Made by a program: the position numbers and the translations under genes
Notes under the pieces: generated by a model
Seen by the model: only the letters and a program-made list of their open reading frames with translations
What the model was told of the DNA's origin: nothing
Database searches by the model: none
Assembly: GCF_900116175.1 (NCBI RefSeq)
Contig: NZ_FPCH01000003.1
Span: forward strand, 248,001 to 312,000
DNA length: 64,000 nt
Reading direction: 5' to 3'
Source of the DNA: Hyphomicrobium facile
Lineage (GTDB): Bacteria > Pseudomonadota > Alphaproteobacteria > Rhizobiales > Hyphomicrobiaceae
In this document: one piece after another, positions 8,929 to 17,673 of the stretch
Layout: each line of letters starts with the position of its first letter
Numbering within the stretch: the first letter of the stretch is position 1

Positions 8929-9237
8929 GATTAGACGCGCCCATGTTGATTGCACTGCCGATCACCGAGGGCCCGCGATACCGATGACGAACGAAATTAC
9001 TCAATGCCTGCGCATTTCATTGCCGTTTGCGATGTTCGGATTACCGTTTAGAGGCGCGCCCATATGAGGCGAAGTACTTCTTCGATCACATAATCGATTT
9101 CAGCGATTGCGCGGGGCCGTTTGGCCGCCGCCTGCAGAGCGCTATCGATATCGCGAGATTGCGGAATCCGCCCGGCCGTAGGCTCGGGCGGTTGAGAGAG
9201 GAGCGGTGGGCTGCGGGACCTACTGCTCCTCTTTTTT
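8929..9237 (+). ncRNA. Candidate small RNA ending in a strong terminator
   Basis: This non-coding stretch lies between a secreted-protein gene and tetR and ends in a textbook terminator (9197-9237). A weak promoter-like pair (TTGGGC at 8896-8901, TATAAG at 8917-8922, 15-nt spacer) could start a transcript near 8930. Within it, TTAGACGCGCCCATG (8931-8945) and TTAGAGGCGCGCCCATA (9049-9064) look like a diverged repeat. I could not match it to 6S RNA, tmRNA, RNase P or SRP RNA. The boundaries are inferred. A long 3' tail of the upstream mRNA is the alternative. Confidence 0.3.
9197..9237 (+). terminator. Rho-independent terminator
   Basis: A long stem (9197-9210 with 9219-9232, including two G:T pairs) with an 8-nt loop is followed by TTTTTT at 9232-9237. 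It is the clearest intrinsic terminator in the window. It has no annotated gene directly upstream, and the preceding stop codon is at 8813. Confidence 0.75.
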
Positions 9238-9359
9238 GCAGAGACGATGTTTCTGCCTTGGCCCGGCTGACCAACCACGCATTTTTGCTCGCGGGAGCAT
9301 CAGGTTGCTGCTGCACCGACCCCGTGGCCCCGTGGGATCACCCTAAAAATTTTACAAAA

Positions 9360-9373
9360 CGAACACCTGTTCG
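9360..9373. promoter_or_regulatory. Candidate TetR operator 1
   Basis: The inverted repeat CGAAC-ACCT-GTTCG lies 80 nt before the tetR start. It shares the CGAAC/GTTCG half-sites with the second palindrome 27 nt downstream, which suggests two operator copies for the adjacent repressor. Confidence 0.4.
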
Positions 9374-9399
9374 CCTTGACCTTTCCGCAATCCTCCAAC

Positions 9400-9420
9400 A
9401 AACGGAACGCTCGTTCGTTT
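9400..9420. promoter_or_regulatory. Candidate TetR operator 2
   Basis: AAACGGAACGCTCGTTCGTTT is an imperfect palindrome (AACG/CGTT core, AAACG/CGTTT flanks) 33 nt upstream of the tetR start. AACGAACG/CGTTCGTT-type repeats are typical operators of TetR repressors that control RND pumps. It probably mediates autoregulation of the whole operon. Confidence 0.55.
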
Positions 9421-9452
9421 TTATCGTAGATCACCCACGGACCATCGCCGCG

Positions 9453-10094
9453 ATGCCGAAGCTCAAACCAGACACACAGCGCGCCCGACGAGAGCACATT
9501 CTCGACGCGGCTCTCACGTGCTTTGCTCGTGGCGGATTTCACGCCACCACGATGCAGACGATCTGCCGGGAAGCAGGCGTCAGCCCAGGCGCGCTCTACG
9601 TTTATTTCGATAGCAAGGAAGCGCTGATCGCGGGGCTCTGTGAGCGCGACCGCGCGGAATTTGCCGAACGTTTCGCTTCGCTCGCCACCGCGCCGGACTT
9701 CCTCGAGGCTCTCAACGCCATCGGTCAGCACTACTTCATCGACGAGGGCGCCGAGAAGCAGCGGTTCGTCATCGAGATGGGTATCGAGGCGACGCGCAAT
9801 CCGCGCATCGCCGAAATCTTCATGAGCGTCGACCAATTCTGTTCCGACAACTTCGAAGCGTTGTTTCGCCGTCTCCAAGAAGAGGGGCGCATCGCGCCAC
9901 GGACTGACATCCAGACACTGGTCAAGGTTTTCAATGTCATCGGCGACGGCATGTTCTGGCGCCGCGCCATCCATCCGACGGCAGACATGCGCGCCGTCCT
10001 CCCAGTCATGATCGACCTCATCGGCACATTGCTCAATCCAGTGGAGCCGAAGCCTTCCCATTCGAAAGTTTCCGCACGCGAGGCGCGCCGATGA
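9453..10094 (+). CDS. TetR-family transcriptional regulator of RND efflux
   Basis: The 213-residue one-component repressor has an N-terminal helix-turn-helix (about residues 28-52, FHATTMQTICREAGVSPGAL, then YVYFDSKEALI) and a C-terminal ligand-binding helical domain. The ATG at 9453 gives the normal TetR N-terminus (MPKLKPDTQRARREHILDAA). The much longer open frame upstream covers the operator region and is not credible. Its stop codon overlaps the start of the adaptor gene as ATGA, so it is the first gene of the efflux operon. It likely represses the operon through the palindromes at 9360-9420. Confidence 0.9.
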   Translation: MPKLKPDTQRARREHILDAALTCFARGGFHATTMQTICREAGVSPGALYVYFDSKEALIAGLCERDRAEFAERFASLATAPDFLEALNAIGQHYFIDEGAEKQRFVIEMGIEATRNPRIAEIFMSVDQFCSDNFEALFRRLQEEGRIAPRTDIQTLVKVFNVIGDGMFWRRAIHPTADMRAVLPVMIDLIGTLLNPVEPKPSHSKVSAREARR

Positions 10095-11305
10095 ATATGA
10101 GAACGTTTTTCTTCGGCCTTCTCGCTGCAAGCGCTGTGGCTGGCGGGGGCTACGTCTACCTCGAGAAAAAACACGCAGCCGCTGTGCAGGCCGAAAGGCT
10201 CGAAGCGGCGAAGCCGGTCGCGGCTCCGACAATCACCGTCTCGAAGGTCGGCATCGACAATTTCGTCGAGACGGCCGCAGTTTCTGGCTCGCTCGTGCCG
10301 CGTGAAGAGATCCTCGTTTCTCCCGAGGTCGAGGGTTTGCGGGTTCTCGAGCTTCTCGCGGACGAGGGCGATAAAGTCAAAAAGGGTCAGGTTCTCGCCC
10401 GCCTCGTCGCGGAGCAGCTCGATGCGCAGCTCGCACAAAACGACGCCAATCTCGCGCGCTCGGACGCTGCGATCGCGCAGGCCGAAAGCCAAATCGTGCA
10501 ATTCGAAGCGCAGTCGAAGGAGGCCGCCGCGCAGTTCGACCGTGCGGTGCCGCTGAAGCAGTCCGGCTATCTTTCGGGCGCCACCTACGACCAGCGCGAG
10601 AGTGCTGCGCACACAACAGCGGCGCAGCTCATTGCGGCGCGCGATGGGTTGACGGCGGCGAAAGCCGAGAAGGCGCAAGTCGAGGCCCAGCGCCGCGAAC
10701 TCATGTGGCGGCGGAACAATACCGAAGTGACGGCACCTGCGGACGGCGTCATCAGCCGGCGCATGGCGCGCATCGGTGCGATGGCTTCGACGGCCGGCGA
10801 GCCGATGTTTCGCATCATCCAGAACGGCGAGATCGAACTCGACGCCGAGATCGTCGAGACAGAGTTGAAGAGGGTCAAAGTCGGGCAAAAGGCTGTGGTG
10901 ACGGTGCCGCAGAACGGCGACTTCGAAGGGAAGGTTCGCCTCGTCTCGCCCGAAGTCGACAAGGCTACGCGGCTCGGCCGAGTCAAGATTTTCCTCGGCG
11001 ACAATCCCTCGCTGCGAATCGGCTCCTATGCGCGCGGGCGGATAGAAACAGCGCGGAGCCGCGGCCTTGCCGTGCCTTCTTCCGCAGTGACATTCGATCA
11101 GGGTCTCGCGTCCGTGCAGGTCGTCAAGGACGACAAGGTTCAAAAGCACTCCGTCACGGTGGGCCTGATCGCGGGCGATCGCGTCGAGATCAAGAAGGGC
11201 GTCAACGAGGGCGATCTGGTGGTGACGAGAGCCGGGACATTCCTTCGCGACGGTGACGTCGTGCGTCCCGTTATTCCCGAGCCGCGGCTGAGCGAGGCGA
11301 AGTAA
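10091..11305 (+). CDS. RND efflux periplasmic adaptor (MFP) subunit
   Basis: This 404-residue HlyD/AcrA-type adaptor links the inner-membrane RND pump to an outer-membrane channel. It has an N-terminal signal/anchor segment (FFFGLLAASAVAGGGYVYL), a lipoyl-like domain (SPEVEGLRVLELLADEGDKV, then KKGQVLARL), an alpha-helical hairpin about residues 115-205 and a beta-barrel and membrane-proximal domain (TFDQGLASVQVVKDDKVQKH). The start overlaps the tetR stop by 4 nt and the stop shares one base with the pump start, so the three genes are translationally coupled. No outer-membrane factor is encoded here. Confidence 0.93.
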   Translation: MNMRTFFFGLLAASAVAGGGYVYLEKKHAAAVQAERLEAAKPVAAPTITVSKVGIDNFVETAAVSGSLVPREEILVSPEVEGLRVLELLADEGDKVKKGQVLARLVAEQLDAQLAQNDANLARSDAAIAQAESQIVQFEAQSKEAAAQFDRAVPLKQSGYLSGATYDQRESAAHTTAAQLIAARDGLTAAKAEKAQVEAQRRELMWRRNNTEVTAPADGVISRRMARIGAMASTAGEPMFRIIQNGEIELDAEIVETELKRVKVGQKAVVTVPQNGDFEGKVRLVSPEVDKATRLGRVKIFLGDNPSLRIGSYARGRIETARSRGLAVPSSAVTFDQGLASVQVVKDDKVQKHSVTVGLIAGDRVEIKKGVNEGDLVVTRAGTFLRDGDVVRPVIPEPRLSEAK

Positions 11306-14300
11306 TGCGCATCAACGTCTCAGCCTGGTCGATCCGCCGGCCCGTCCCTGCCATCGTGCTCTTCGCAGTCCTGATGCTGCTCGGCGTCCTGAGCTTCAAG
11401 TCGCTGCCCGTGACGCGCTTTCCGAACATCGACGTGCCGATCGTTTCGGTGAAGGTCACGCAGTCGGGCGCCGCACCTGCGGAACTCGAAACGCAGGTGA
11501 CGAAAGTCATCGAAGACTCCGTGGCGAACATCACGGGCGTCAAACACATCACGTCAACGCTGACCGACGGCTTGTCGGCGACTGTCCTGGAATTCCGCCT
11601 CGAAACAAATACCGACCGGGCTTTGAACGACGTCAAAGACGCGATTGCGAAAATTCGAGCCGATCTGCCACGCACCATCGACGAGCCCGTCATCGAGCGC
11701 ATCGATGTCGAAGGACAAGCGATCCTGTCGTTTGCGGCGACGTCGCCTGGCATGACGCTCGAAGAGCTTTCGTGGCACGTCGACGATGTCATAAAGCGGA
11801 GGCTGCAGGCGACGAAGGGCGTGGGACGCGTCGAGCGTTACGGCGGTGTCGACAGAGAAATTCGCGTCAATCTCGATCCCGATAAGCTTCTTGCCTATGG
11901 CATAACGGCGGCACAGGTGAATGCCCAAGTCCGCTCGACGAACGTCGATCTCGGATCCGGCCGCGGGGAAGTCGGCAGCCAGGAACAAGCGATCCGGACG
12001 CTTGCCGGCGCGCGCGAGGTCGAAGCCTTCGCCGACGGAAAAATCATTCTTGCCGGAGGCCGCGAGGTTCGTCTTCGCGATCTCGGCCGCGTCATTGACG
12101 ACGCCAGCGAACAGCGGTCGTTTGGCCGCCTGAATGGCCAACCCGTCGTCTCGTTCTCGATCTTCCGCACGAAGGGAACGAGCGACCTTTCGGTTTCCGA
12201 TGCCGTCAACGCTTCTCTGAAGGCGCTCGAAGCGGAGTATCCCGACGTCAAGCTAACAAAGATCGACGACGCGGTCGCATATACGCGCGGCAACTATATC
12301 GCGGCGATGGAAACGCTGATCGAGGGCGCCGTGCTGGCGGTTCTCGTCGTGCTCGTCTTTTTGCGCAATTGGCGGGCGACGGCGATTGCGGCCGTTGCGC
12401 TGCCGCTCGCCGCGATCCCGACGTTCTGGGCAATGAGCTCTCTCGGCTTTTCGCTCAACCTCGTCAGCCTGCTCGGCATAACGCTCGCAACCGGCATTCT
12501 CGTTGACGACGCGATCGTCGAGATCGAGAATATCGTGCGCCATATGCACATGGGCAAATCCCCTTATCGTGCGGCGCTCGAAGCCGCGGACGAAATCGGT
12601 CTTGCCGTCATCGCCATCACGCTGACGATCGTCGCGATTTTCGCGCCCGTGTCGTTCATGGGCGGCATTGCCGGACAATACTTCAAGCAGTTCGGCATGA
12701 CCGTCGCGGTCGCGGTGCTCATTTCGCTGTTGGTCGCGCGCCTCATCACGCCAATGATGGCCGCATATCTCTTGCGGCCCATTCCAGAGAAACCGCATGT
12801 GGACGGCGCAATCATGCGCGCCTACACCCGCTTTCTTTCGGCAACGCTTCGTTGGCGCTACCTGACGCTTCTATCGGGCGTAGCGTTGTTCTCCGCTTCG
12901 ATCTACGCGACAACGCTGCTTCCCACCGGCTTTTTGCCGGACGAAGATACGTCTCGCGTCGTCGTTGCAGTTGAACTTCCGCCGGGGACGCAGCTGAACG
13001 AAACGCGAGACAAGACAGACCAACTCGTCAAATCGCTGAGGACCATTCCGGAAGTCAGCCAAGTGTTCGTGCTTGGCGGGACGAGCCCGACGGGCCAACT
13101 CGAAATTCGCCGCGCGGCGCTTTTCGTGAAGCTCGTTCCAAAGACACAGCGCAAGCTCACGCAGAAACAGCTCAAGGCCATCATCGCCGCGAAGATTTCG
13201 GACGTTCCCGATACGCGCGCCTGGTACGTCAATGAGCGCGGCGAACGGGAGCTGTCGTTCTCGATGCTGTCGCGCAGCGGCGAAGATCTCAATCTTGCAA
13301 TCGGCAAGGTGGAGACGGCGTTGCGCAGTGTTCCGGGCTTCCGCAATGTTGCTGCGTCCGGTTCGACGGAACGGCCGGAGATCCGGATCGTCCCGCGCCT
13401 CGACGAAGCCGCTCGCCTCGGCGTGGCGCCCGATCAGATCGCAGAGGCCATTCGCGTCGCGACGATCGGGGACGCTGGTTTCAACCTCGCAAAGTTTACG
13501 GTCGGCGACCGGCAAATTCCCATCCGCGTGCAGCTTGAAGAAAACACGCGCACCGATCTGAAACAGATCGAGCAGTTGCGCGTGACAAACGCGGCCGGCA
13601 AAGCGATCCCGTTGACAGCTGTCGCGACAGTCGAATTCGGGCGCGGACCGGCGTCCGTCGAACGCTACGACCGGTTGCGGCGCGCCGTCGTCGGTGTCGA
13701 TCTCGATCGCGGCGTCGCCCTGAGCACGGCCCGCGAAAAGTTTCTCGATGTCGTCAATGAGCTGAAGCTGCCCGCATCGGTAACGTTGCAGCCATCAGGC
13801 GATGCCGAAGTTCAGGACGAAGTCGCCGACGGTTTCATCACGGCGATGGGAACGGGCATTCTGATCGTGCTCGGGCTGCTGCTCCTGCTGTTCGGCAGCG
13901 TCTTCCAGCCTATCACTATCTTGCTGTCGTTGCCGCTGTCGTTCGGCGGCGTGGCGTTGGGCTTGCTCGTCACCAATAATCCGATCAGCATGCCGGTTTA
14001 TATCGGCCTATTGATGCTCATGGGCATCGTGACGAAAAATGCGATCATGCTCGTCGACTTCGCAATCGAGGAGATCGCTGCGGGAGTGGACCGCGGCGTG
14101 GCGATCATCGATGCTGGCCGCAAACGGGCGCGTCCCATCATCATGACGACGCTCGCCATGGCCGCCGGCATGCTTCCCAGCGCGTTCGCTCTCGGAGACG
14201 GCGGCGAATTCCGTGCGCCTATGGCGATCGCGGTGATCGGCGGCCTCTTGGTTTCGACGATGCTGTCGCTGGTGTTCGTGCCGTCGTTCTTCACCGTCAT

Positions 14301-14469
14301 GGATGACCTCGGCAAGCTGATGCAGCGCATTTTCGGGCGCTTCATCGGTCCGACGGACGAGCCGGATGACGAAACCAAGCCGGCGCACGGCTCGCCTGGG
14401 ACCCCGCCCGGGACCCCTGGCCATCAGAGCGAGCAGGGCCATCGTCCAATGCCTCTCGCGGCGGAATAA
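11305..14469 (+). CDS. RND multidrug efflux transporter (HAE1 family)
   Basis: This is the 1054-residue proton-driven inner-membrane pump of an AcrB/MexB-like tripartite efflux system. Twelve transmembrane helices and two large periplasmic loops follow the normal repeat layout. The proton-relay aspartates are in TGILVDDAIVEIENI (helix 4). Other RND signatures are the N-terminal RRPVPAIVLFAVLMLLG and MLMGIVTKNAIMLVDFAIEE in the second half. A Gly/Pro-rich hydrophilic tail of about 45 residues closes the protein. Substrates cannot be predicted from sequence. Confidence 0.95.
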   Translation: MRINVSAWSIRRPVPAIVLFAVLMLLGVLSFKSLPVTRFPNIDVPIVSVKVTQSGAAPAELETQVTKVIEDSVANITGVKHITSTLTDGLSATVLEFRLETNTDRALNDVKDAIAKIRADLPRTIDEPVIERIDVEGQAILSFAATSPGMTLEELSWHVDDVIKRRLQATKGVGRVERYGGVDREIRVNLDPDKLLAYGITAAQVNAQVRSTNVDLGSGRGEVGSQEQAIRTLAGAREVEAFADGKIILAGGREVRLRDLGRVIDDASEQRSFGRLNGQPVVSFSIFRTKGTSDLSVSDAVNASLKALEAEYPDVKLTKIDDAVAYTRGNYIAAMETLIEGAVLAVLVVLVFLRNWRATAIAAVALPLAAIPTFWAMSSLGFSLNLVSLLGITLATGILVDDAIVEIENIVRHMHMGKSPYRAALEAADEIGLAVIAITLTIVAIFAPVSFMGGIAGQYFKQFGMTVAVAVLISLLVARLITPMMAAYLLRPIPEKPHVDGAIMRAYTRFLSATLRWRYLTLLSGVALFSASIYATTLLPTGFLPDEDTSRVVVAVELPPGTQLNETRDKTDQLVKSLRTIPEVSQVFVLGGTSPTGQLEIRRAALFVKLVPKTQRKLTQKQLKAIIAAKISDVPDTRAWYVNERGERELSFSMLSRSGEDLNLAIGKVETALRSVPGFRNVAASGSTERPEIRIVPRLDEAARLGVAPDQIAEAIRVATIGDAGFNLAKFTVGDRQIPIRVQLEENTRTDLKQIEQLRVTNAAGKAIPLTAVATVEFGRGPASVERYDRLRRAVVGVDLDRGVALSTAREKFLDVVNELKLPASVTLQPSGDAEVQDEVADGFITAMGTGILIVLGLLLLLFGSVFQPITILLSLPLSFGGVALGLLVTNNPISMPVYIGLLMLMGIVTKNAIMLVDFAIEEIAAGVDRGVAIIDAGRKRARPIIMTTLAMAAGMLPSAFALGDGGEFRAPMAIAVIGGLLVSTMLSLVFVPSFFTVMDDLGKLMQRIFGRFIGPTDEPDDETKPAHGSPGTPPGTPGHQSEQGHRPMPLAAE

Positions 14470-14559
14470 ATTCGGGAGGAAAGTACCGGCATCGGATTGT
14501 CGACGACAGGGTGCGTGCCTACCTTTCAGCCAGCGGCCGCAACTGAAGGAACCCCCGAT

Positions 14560-15735
14560 ATGTTCGACGCCAAATCGTTGCTTGAAGCTGTTGTTCGCGG
14601 CGCAGCGCCCGCGGGACCATCGACATCGACATCGACATCAACTCCAACGCAGCAGCCAAACGGCGGCAGCAGCATTGGAGATATTTTGAATGAAATTCTC
14701 CGGAGTGCGGGAAGCGGAACCACTCCCCAAGGCGGAACTCAGAGCGCGCCTGGCGGAAGCGGCGGGGTTGGCGATATCCTGAACCAGATCAGCCGGAGCC
14801 TATCGCAGGGCCAGCCTCGATCACCCGGAGACGCGCCAGCTCAAACCGGAACTCAATCGGGAGATGCCGGCGCCGATCTTGGAGCCATCCTCAGTCAGAT
14901 CAGGGACAAGCTTGGGCAAGCCGGAGGCTCGGTGTCAGCGAGCGGCGGCATCGGCGATATTCTGGGGCGAGTTCTCGCGCAGGCCACACAAGGCGTCAAA
15001 GAAGGTTCAGCACGGATCGGGCAAGAAACCGGTGCAAGCGATGCTCTCGGGCGGCTAACCTCCGACCCGCAAACGGGTCAGCTGCTCGGCAAACTCAAAG
15101 ACCTCATTCAAAACAACCCTTATGCATCCAGCGCAGCTGCCGGCGGGCTCGGCGGTCTTCTGCTTGGAACACGCACTGGCCGGTCGGTGGCGGCAAGTTC
15201 AGCGAAGCTTGGCGCGCTCGCGATGCTCGGGGGTTTGGCCTACAAGGCCCTTCAGAACTACGAGGCGGGCAAGCCGCTTCTCACCGGCGACGATTCAGCA
15301 GACAAGACCGGCGCACCGCAGGCCGTGATGTCACCCGAACCGCCTCCCGCGGGATCGGGCTTCGAGCCGGCTGCGATGACGAACGATGCTGCGGTCCATT
15401 ATCTTCAGGCAATGATCGCAGCCGCCTTTGCCGATGGGCGCATAGACCCCAGCGAGCAAGAGAGGATCATGGGCGGGATCAAGCAGGCAGGCCTCGACGG
15501 CGAGGCCGAAGCGTTCCTGGCGAGCGAGCTCAATGATCCGCCAACCATCGAAGAGCTGGCGCAATCCGTCAGCACACCTCAGGAAGCTGTCCAGCTTTAC
15601 ATTGCGGCTCGCATTGCCGTTGCAGACAATTCACCAGCCGAAGAGCGGTTTTTGGCGTCACTCGCGAACGCGCTCAGGCTTGATCCGAAGTTAACAGCGC
15701 AGATCGATGCGACGGCGCGGCAGGCGGCCGCTTAA
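14560..15735 (+). CDS. DUF533 / TerB-like domain protein
   Basis: The ATG at 14560 has GAAGGA 9 nt upstream and gives 391 residues beginning MFDAKSLLEAVVRG, as DUF533 proteins do. A long Gly/Ser/Thr-rich linker contains four imperfect repeats of the type (G)DILN.I.R (SIGDILNEILRSAG, GVGDILNQISRSLS, DLGAILSQIRDKLG, GIGDILGRVLAQAT). A short Gly-rich hydrophobic segment (about 210-245) precedes a C-terminal TerB-like helical domain (FADGRIDPSEQERIM, IAVADNSPAEERFLASLA). The function is unknown; the TerB fold is often linked to envelope or metal stress. Confidence 0.8.
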   Translation: MFDAKSLLEAVVRGAAPAGPSTSTSTSTPTQQPNGGSSIGDILNEILRSAGSGTTPQGGTQSAPGGSGGVGDILNQISRSLSQGQPRSPGDAPAQTGTQSGDAGADLGAILSQIRDKLGQAGGSVSASGGIGDILGRVLAQATQGVKEGSARIGQETGASDALGRLTSDPQTGQLLGKLKDLIQNNPYASSAAAGGLGGLLLGTRTGRSVAASSAKLGALAMLGGLAYKALQNYEAGKPLLTGDDSADKTGAPQAVMSPEPPPAGSGFEPAAMTNDAAVHYLQAMIAAAFADGRIDPSEQERIMGGIKQAGLDGEAEAFLASELNDPPTIEELAQSVSTPQEAVQLYIAARIAVADNSPAEERFLASLANALRLDPKLTAQIDATARQAAA

Positions 15736-15767
15736 CCTCTGTTGCTCGGTCGAACGGCTACACAAAG

Positions 15768-15804
15768 AAAAAGGGCGCCCGCGAGAACCGCGGACGCCCT
15801 TTTT
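15768..15804. terminator. Bidirectional terminator
   Basis: A long, nearly perfect stem-loop (AAAAAGGGCGCCCGCG at the left, CGCGGACGCCCTTTTT at the right, AGAAC loop) has A- and T-runs at its base. It therefore works as an intrinsic terminator on both strands. It lies exactly between the convergent DUF533 and ABC-exporter adaptor genes. Confidence 0.9.
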
Positions 15805-15821
15805 GCTGTCAGGCTAAACTG

Positions 15822-16928
15822 TTAGTTGGCTTTCGCCGTGCTGGCCGATGCGTTCGCAGCTTGATTGTCGAGCTTGAAGAACGTGTCGACGCGCATGCCG
15901 GTGAAGAGCGGCGGATGATCGTCGAGGGAGACCATCACTTCGACGACTTCAACGTCATTTGGACGGCGGGGGCCACGGGTCGCGATCCGGGGAGCAGCCA
16001 ACGACTGCGAGATCGACGTAACGGTGCCTTCGAACGTCTTGTCGGGGAAGGCATCGGCCTTCACGACGACGCGCTGGCCGACATGAACTCTTGCGGCATC
16101 GCGCTCTTCGACTTCTGCGCGAAGGCGAAGGCTCGACATGTCGCCAAAGACGACGACGGAGCTCTCCGGCGAGGGTACGGCGGTTTCGCCGACGCGTCCC
16201 AAAACATTCAGAATGGTGCCGTCGGCGGGGGCGCGGATGCGCGTGCGCTCGAGGGCGAGTTCGGCAGAGGTCAGATCGGAACGGGCGAGAGCCAGCGATG
16301 ATTCCAGACGCTGCTGCAGCGGCATGTTTGCCTGAGCATTGACCTGCGCGAGCTTCGCCTTCGCAGCCGTCAACGCGTCTTGCTTGGCAACCAGATCCTT
16401 GCGGGCCTTGTCGACTGCTTCGGCATTGCCCTTGTCGGTTTTCGAAGCGCGGAATGCTGCGTCGAAAGCCTCATGGGCGGCGAAAACGCCACGCTGCGCT
16501 TTAGAGACTGCATCCTCGGCGTTGCGTCGATCGAGTGCCGGACCGGTTGCCGCTTCCTCACCGCGTTCACGTTCGCGAACGCTCGCTTCGGCGGAGGCGG
16601 CGGCAATCTTGTTGTAATAGTCTGCGTCGTCGAGACGGATCAGCAGATCGCCGGCCTTTACCTGGTCGTTCGTGTTGGCTAGGACTTCGGCAATCTTGCC
16701 GCCGACTTCGCTCGCTATGCGGACTTCACCATCCTTCGGCTCGACGCGCGCGGTGGCGGATGCCGCCCATTGCGCAGCCGGAGCCGTGGTGTCGGCATGT
16801 GCCGAGCCCGCGACGCTGGAGAAAAGCGTTTCGCTCTTCGTCAGCGTATTAAATGCAAAGCCACCTGACAGCGCTATGGCCGCAGCAACCACAATGGCTG
16901 AGACGGTGGGATCAATCTTCTTAAGCAT
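15822..16928 (-). CDS. HlyD-family adaptor of a DevBCA-type ABC exporter
   Basis: This 368-residue membrane-fusion protein has an N-terminal signal/anchor (about 8-28), a split lipoyl domain (ASEVGGKIAEVLANTNDQV, then KAGDLLIRLDDADY), a long coiled-coil hairpin (about 100-210, Ala/Lys/Glu-rich) and a beta-barrel domain (ERTRIRAPADGTILNVLGRV). It is the third gene of a minus-strand operon whose ATPase and permease are of the DevA/DevC type; in cyanobacteria that system exports glycolipids. Its start overlaps the ATPase stop by 8 nt. The substrate is unknown. Confidence 0.88.
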   Translation of the reverse strand: MLKKIDPTVSAIVVAAAIALSGGFAFNTLTKSETLFSSVAGSAHADTTAPAAQWAASATARVEPKDGEVRIASEVGGKIAEVLANTNDQVKAGDLLIRLDDADYYNKIAAASAEASVRERERGEEAATGPALDRRNAEDAVSKAQRGVFAAHEAFDAAFRASKTDKGNAEAVDKARKDLVAKQDALTAAKAKLAQVNAQANMPLQQRLESSLALARSDLTSAELALERTRIRAPADGTILNVLGRVGETAVPSPESSVVVFGDMSSLRLRAEVEERDAARVHVGQRVVVKADAFPDKTFEGTVTSISQSLAAPRIATRGPRRPNDVEVVEVMVSLDDHPPLFTGMRVDTFFKLDNQAANASASTAKAN

Positions 16929-17673
16929 GCAGCTTTCGCCTCTTCGTCAAATCCGTGATTTCGGGGGCATCTATGCCTTCCGGCCGGCGCTCTTCGCCGA
17001 CGATTCTGCCGTCTTCGATGCGTATGACGCGATCGGCGTAACCCAAGGTTCGCGGGTCGTGCGTTACGGCAAGCACGCTGCGATGTTGTTCCTTGGCGAT
17101 GCGAGATAGGAGAGCCATCACCGCGTGGCCATTCTCGCTGTCCAGAGCGGCGGTCGGCTCGTCAGCGAGCACGATCGACGGTGAACTTGCGATGGCGCGG
17201 GCAACGGCAACGCGCTGCTGTTCGCCGCCCGAGAGGTTGCGGGGATAGTTGGTCAGCCGATGGCCGAGACCCACTTCACGCAAAACCTCTTCCGAGCGGC
17301 TCGTGGCAGCGAAGCCCTTGATGCCCCTGACGTCGAGCGCAATGCGAACGTTTTCGATGGCGTTCAGCGTCGGGAACAGATTGTAGGACTGGAAGATGAA
17401 ACCGAGGTGCTCGCGCCGCACTTTGGCCAGATCTTCGGCGGAGAGACCGTCGATCACCGTATCCGCGATGCGGAGGGATCCCGATGTCGGTTTCATGATG
17501 CCGCCGAGGATCGACAGAAGCGTCGTCTTGCCGGAGCCCGAGGGCCCCATCAGGAGTGTCAGCTCGCCGGGGACCAGTTCCAGCGATACGCCTTTAACGG
17601 CGACCACCAGGCCAGCACCTGAGCCAAGCTCCTTGACGATATTGTCCGCCTGCATGACGGGAGTCGTTGTCAT
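16921..17673 (-). CDS. ABC transporter ATPase (DevA/LolD-like)
   Basis: This 250-residue nucleotide-binding subunit energises the neighbouring FtsX-type permease. It has Walker A (GPSGSGKTT), the Q-loop (FIFQSYNLFPTLNAIENV), the signature LSGGEQQR, Walker B followed by Glu (IVLADEPTAALD) and a switch His (AVTHD). The ATG at 17673 overlaps the permease stop as ATGA, which fixes the start; the 23 upstream in-frame residues would read through the permease end. Confidence 0.93.
   Translation of the reverse strand: MTTTPVMQADNIVKELGSGAGLVVAVKGVSLELVPGELTLLMGPSGSGKTTLLSILGGIMKPTSGSLRIADTVIDGLSAEDLAKVRREHLGFIFQSYNLFPTLNAIENVRIALDVRGIKGFAATSRSEEVLREVGLGHRLTNYPRNLSGGEQQRVAVARAIASSPSIVLADEPTAALDSENGHAVMALLSRIAKEQHRSVLAVTHDPRTLGYADRVIRIEDGRIVGEERRPEGIDAPEITDLTKRRKLHA

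Noticed and set aside
9027-9452. N-terminal extension of the TetR protein
   Set aside because: The extension reads through a terminator and two operators; the TetR N-terminus at 9453 is canonical.
9731-11149. 472-codon minus-strand frame opposite tetR and the RND adaptor
   Set aside because: It is antisense to two well-supported coupled genes and has no recognisable family.
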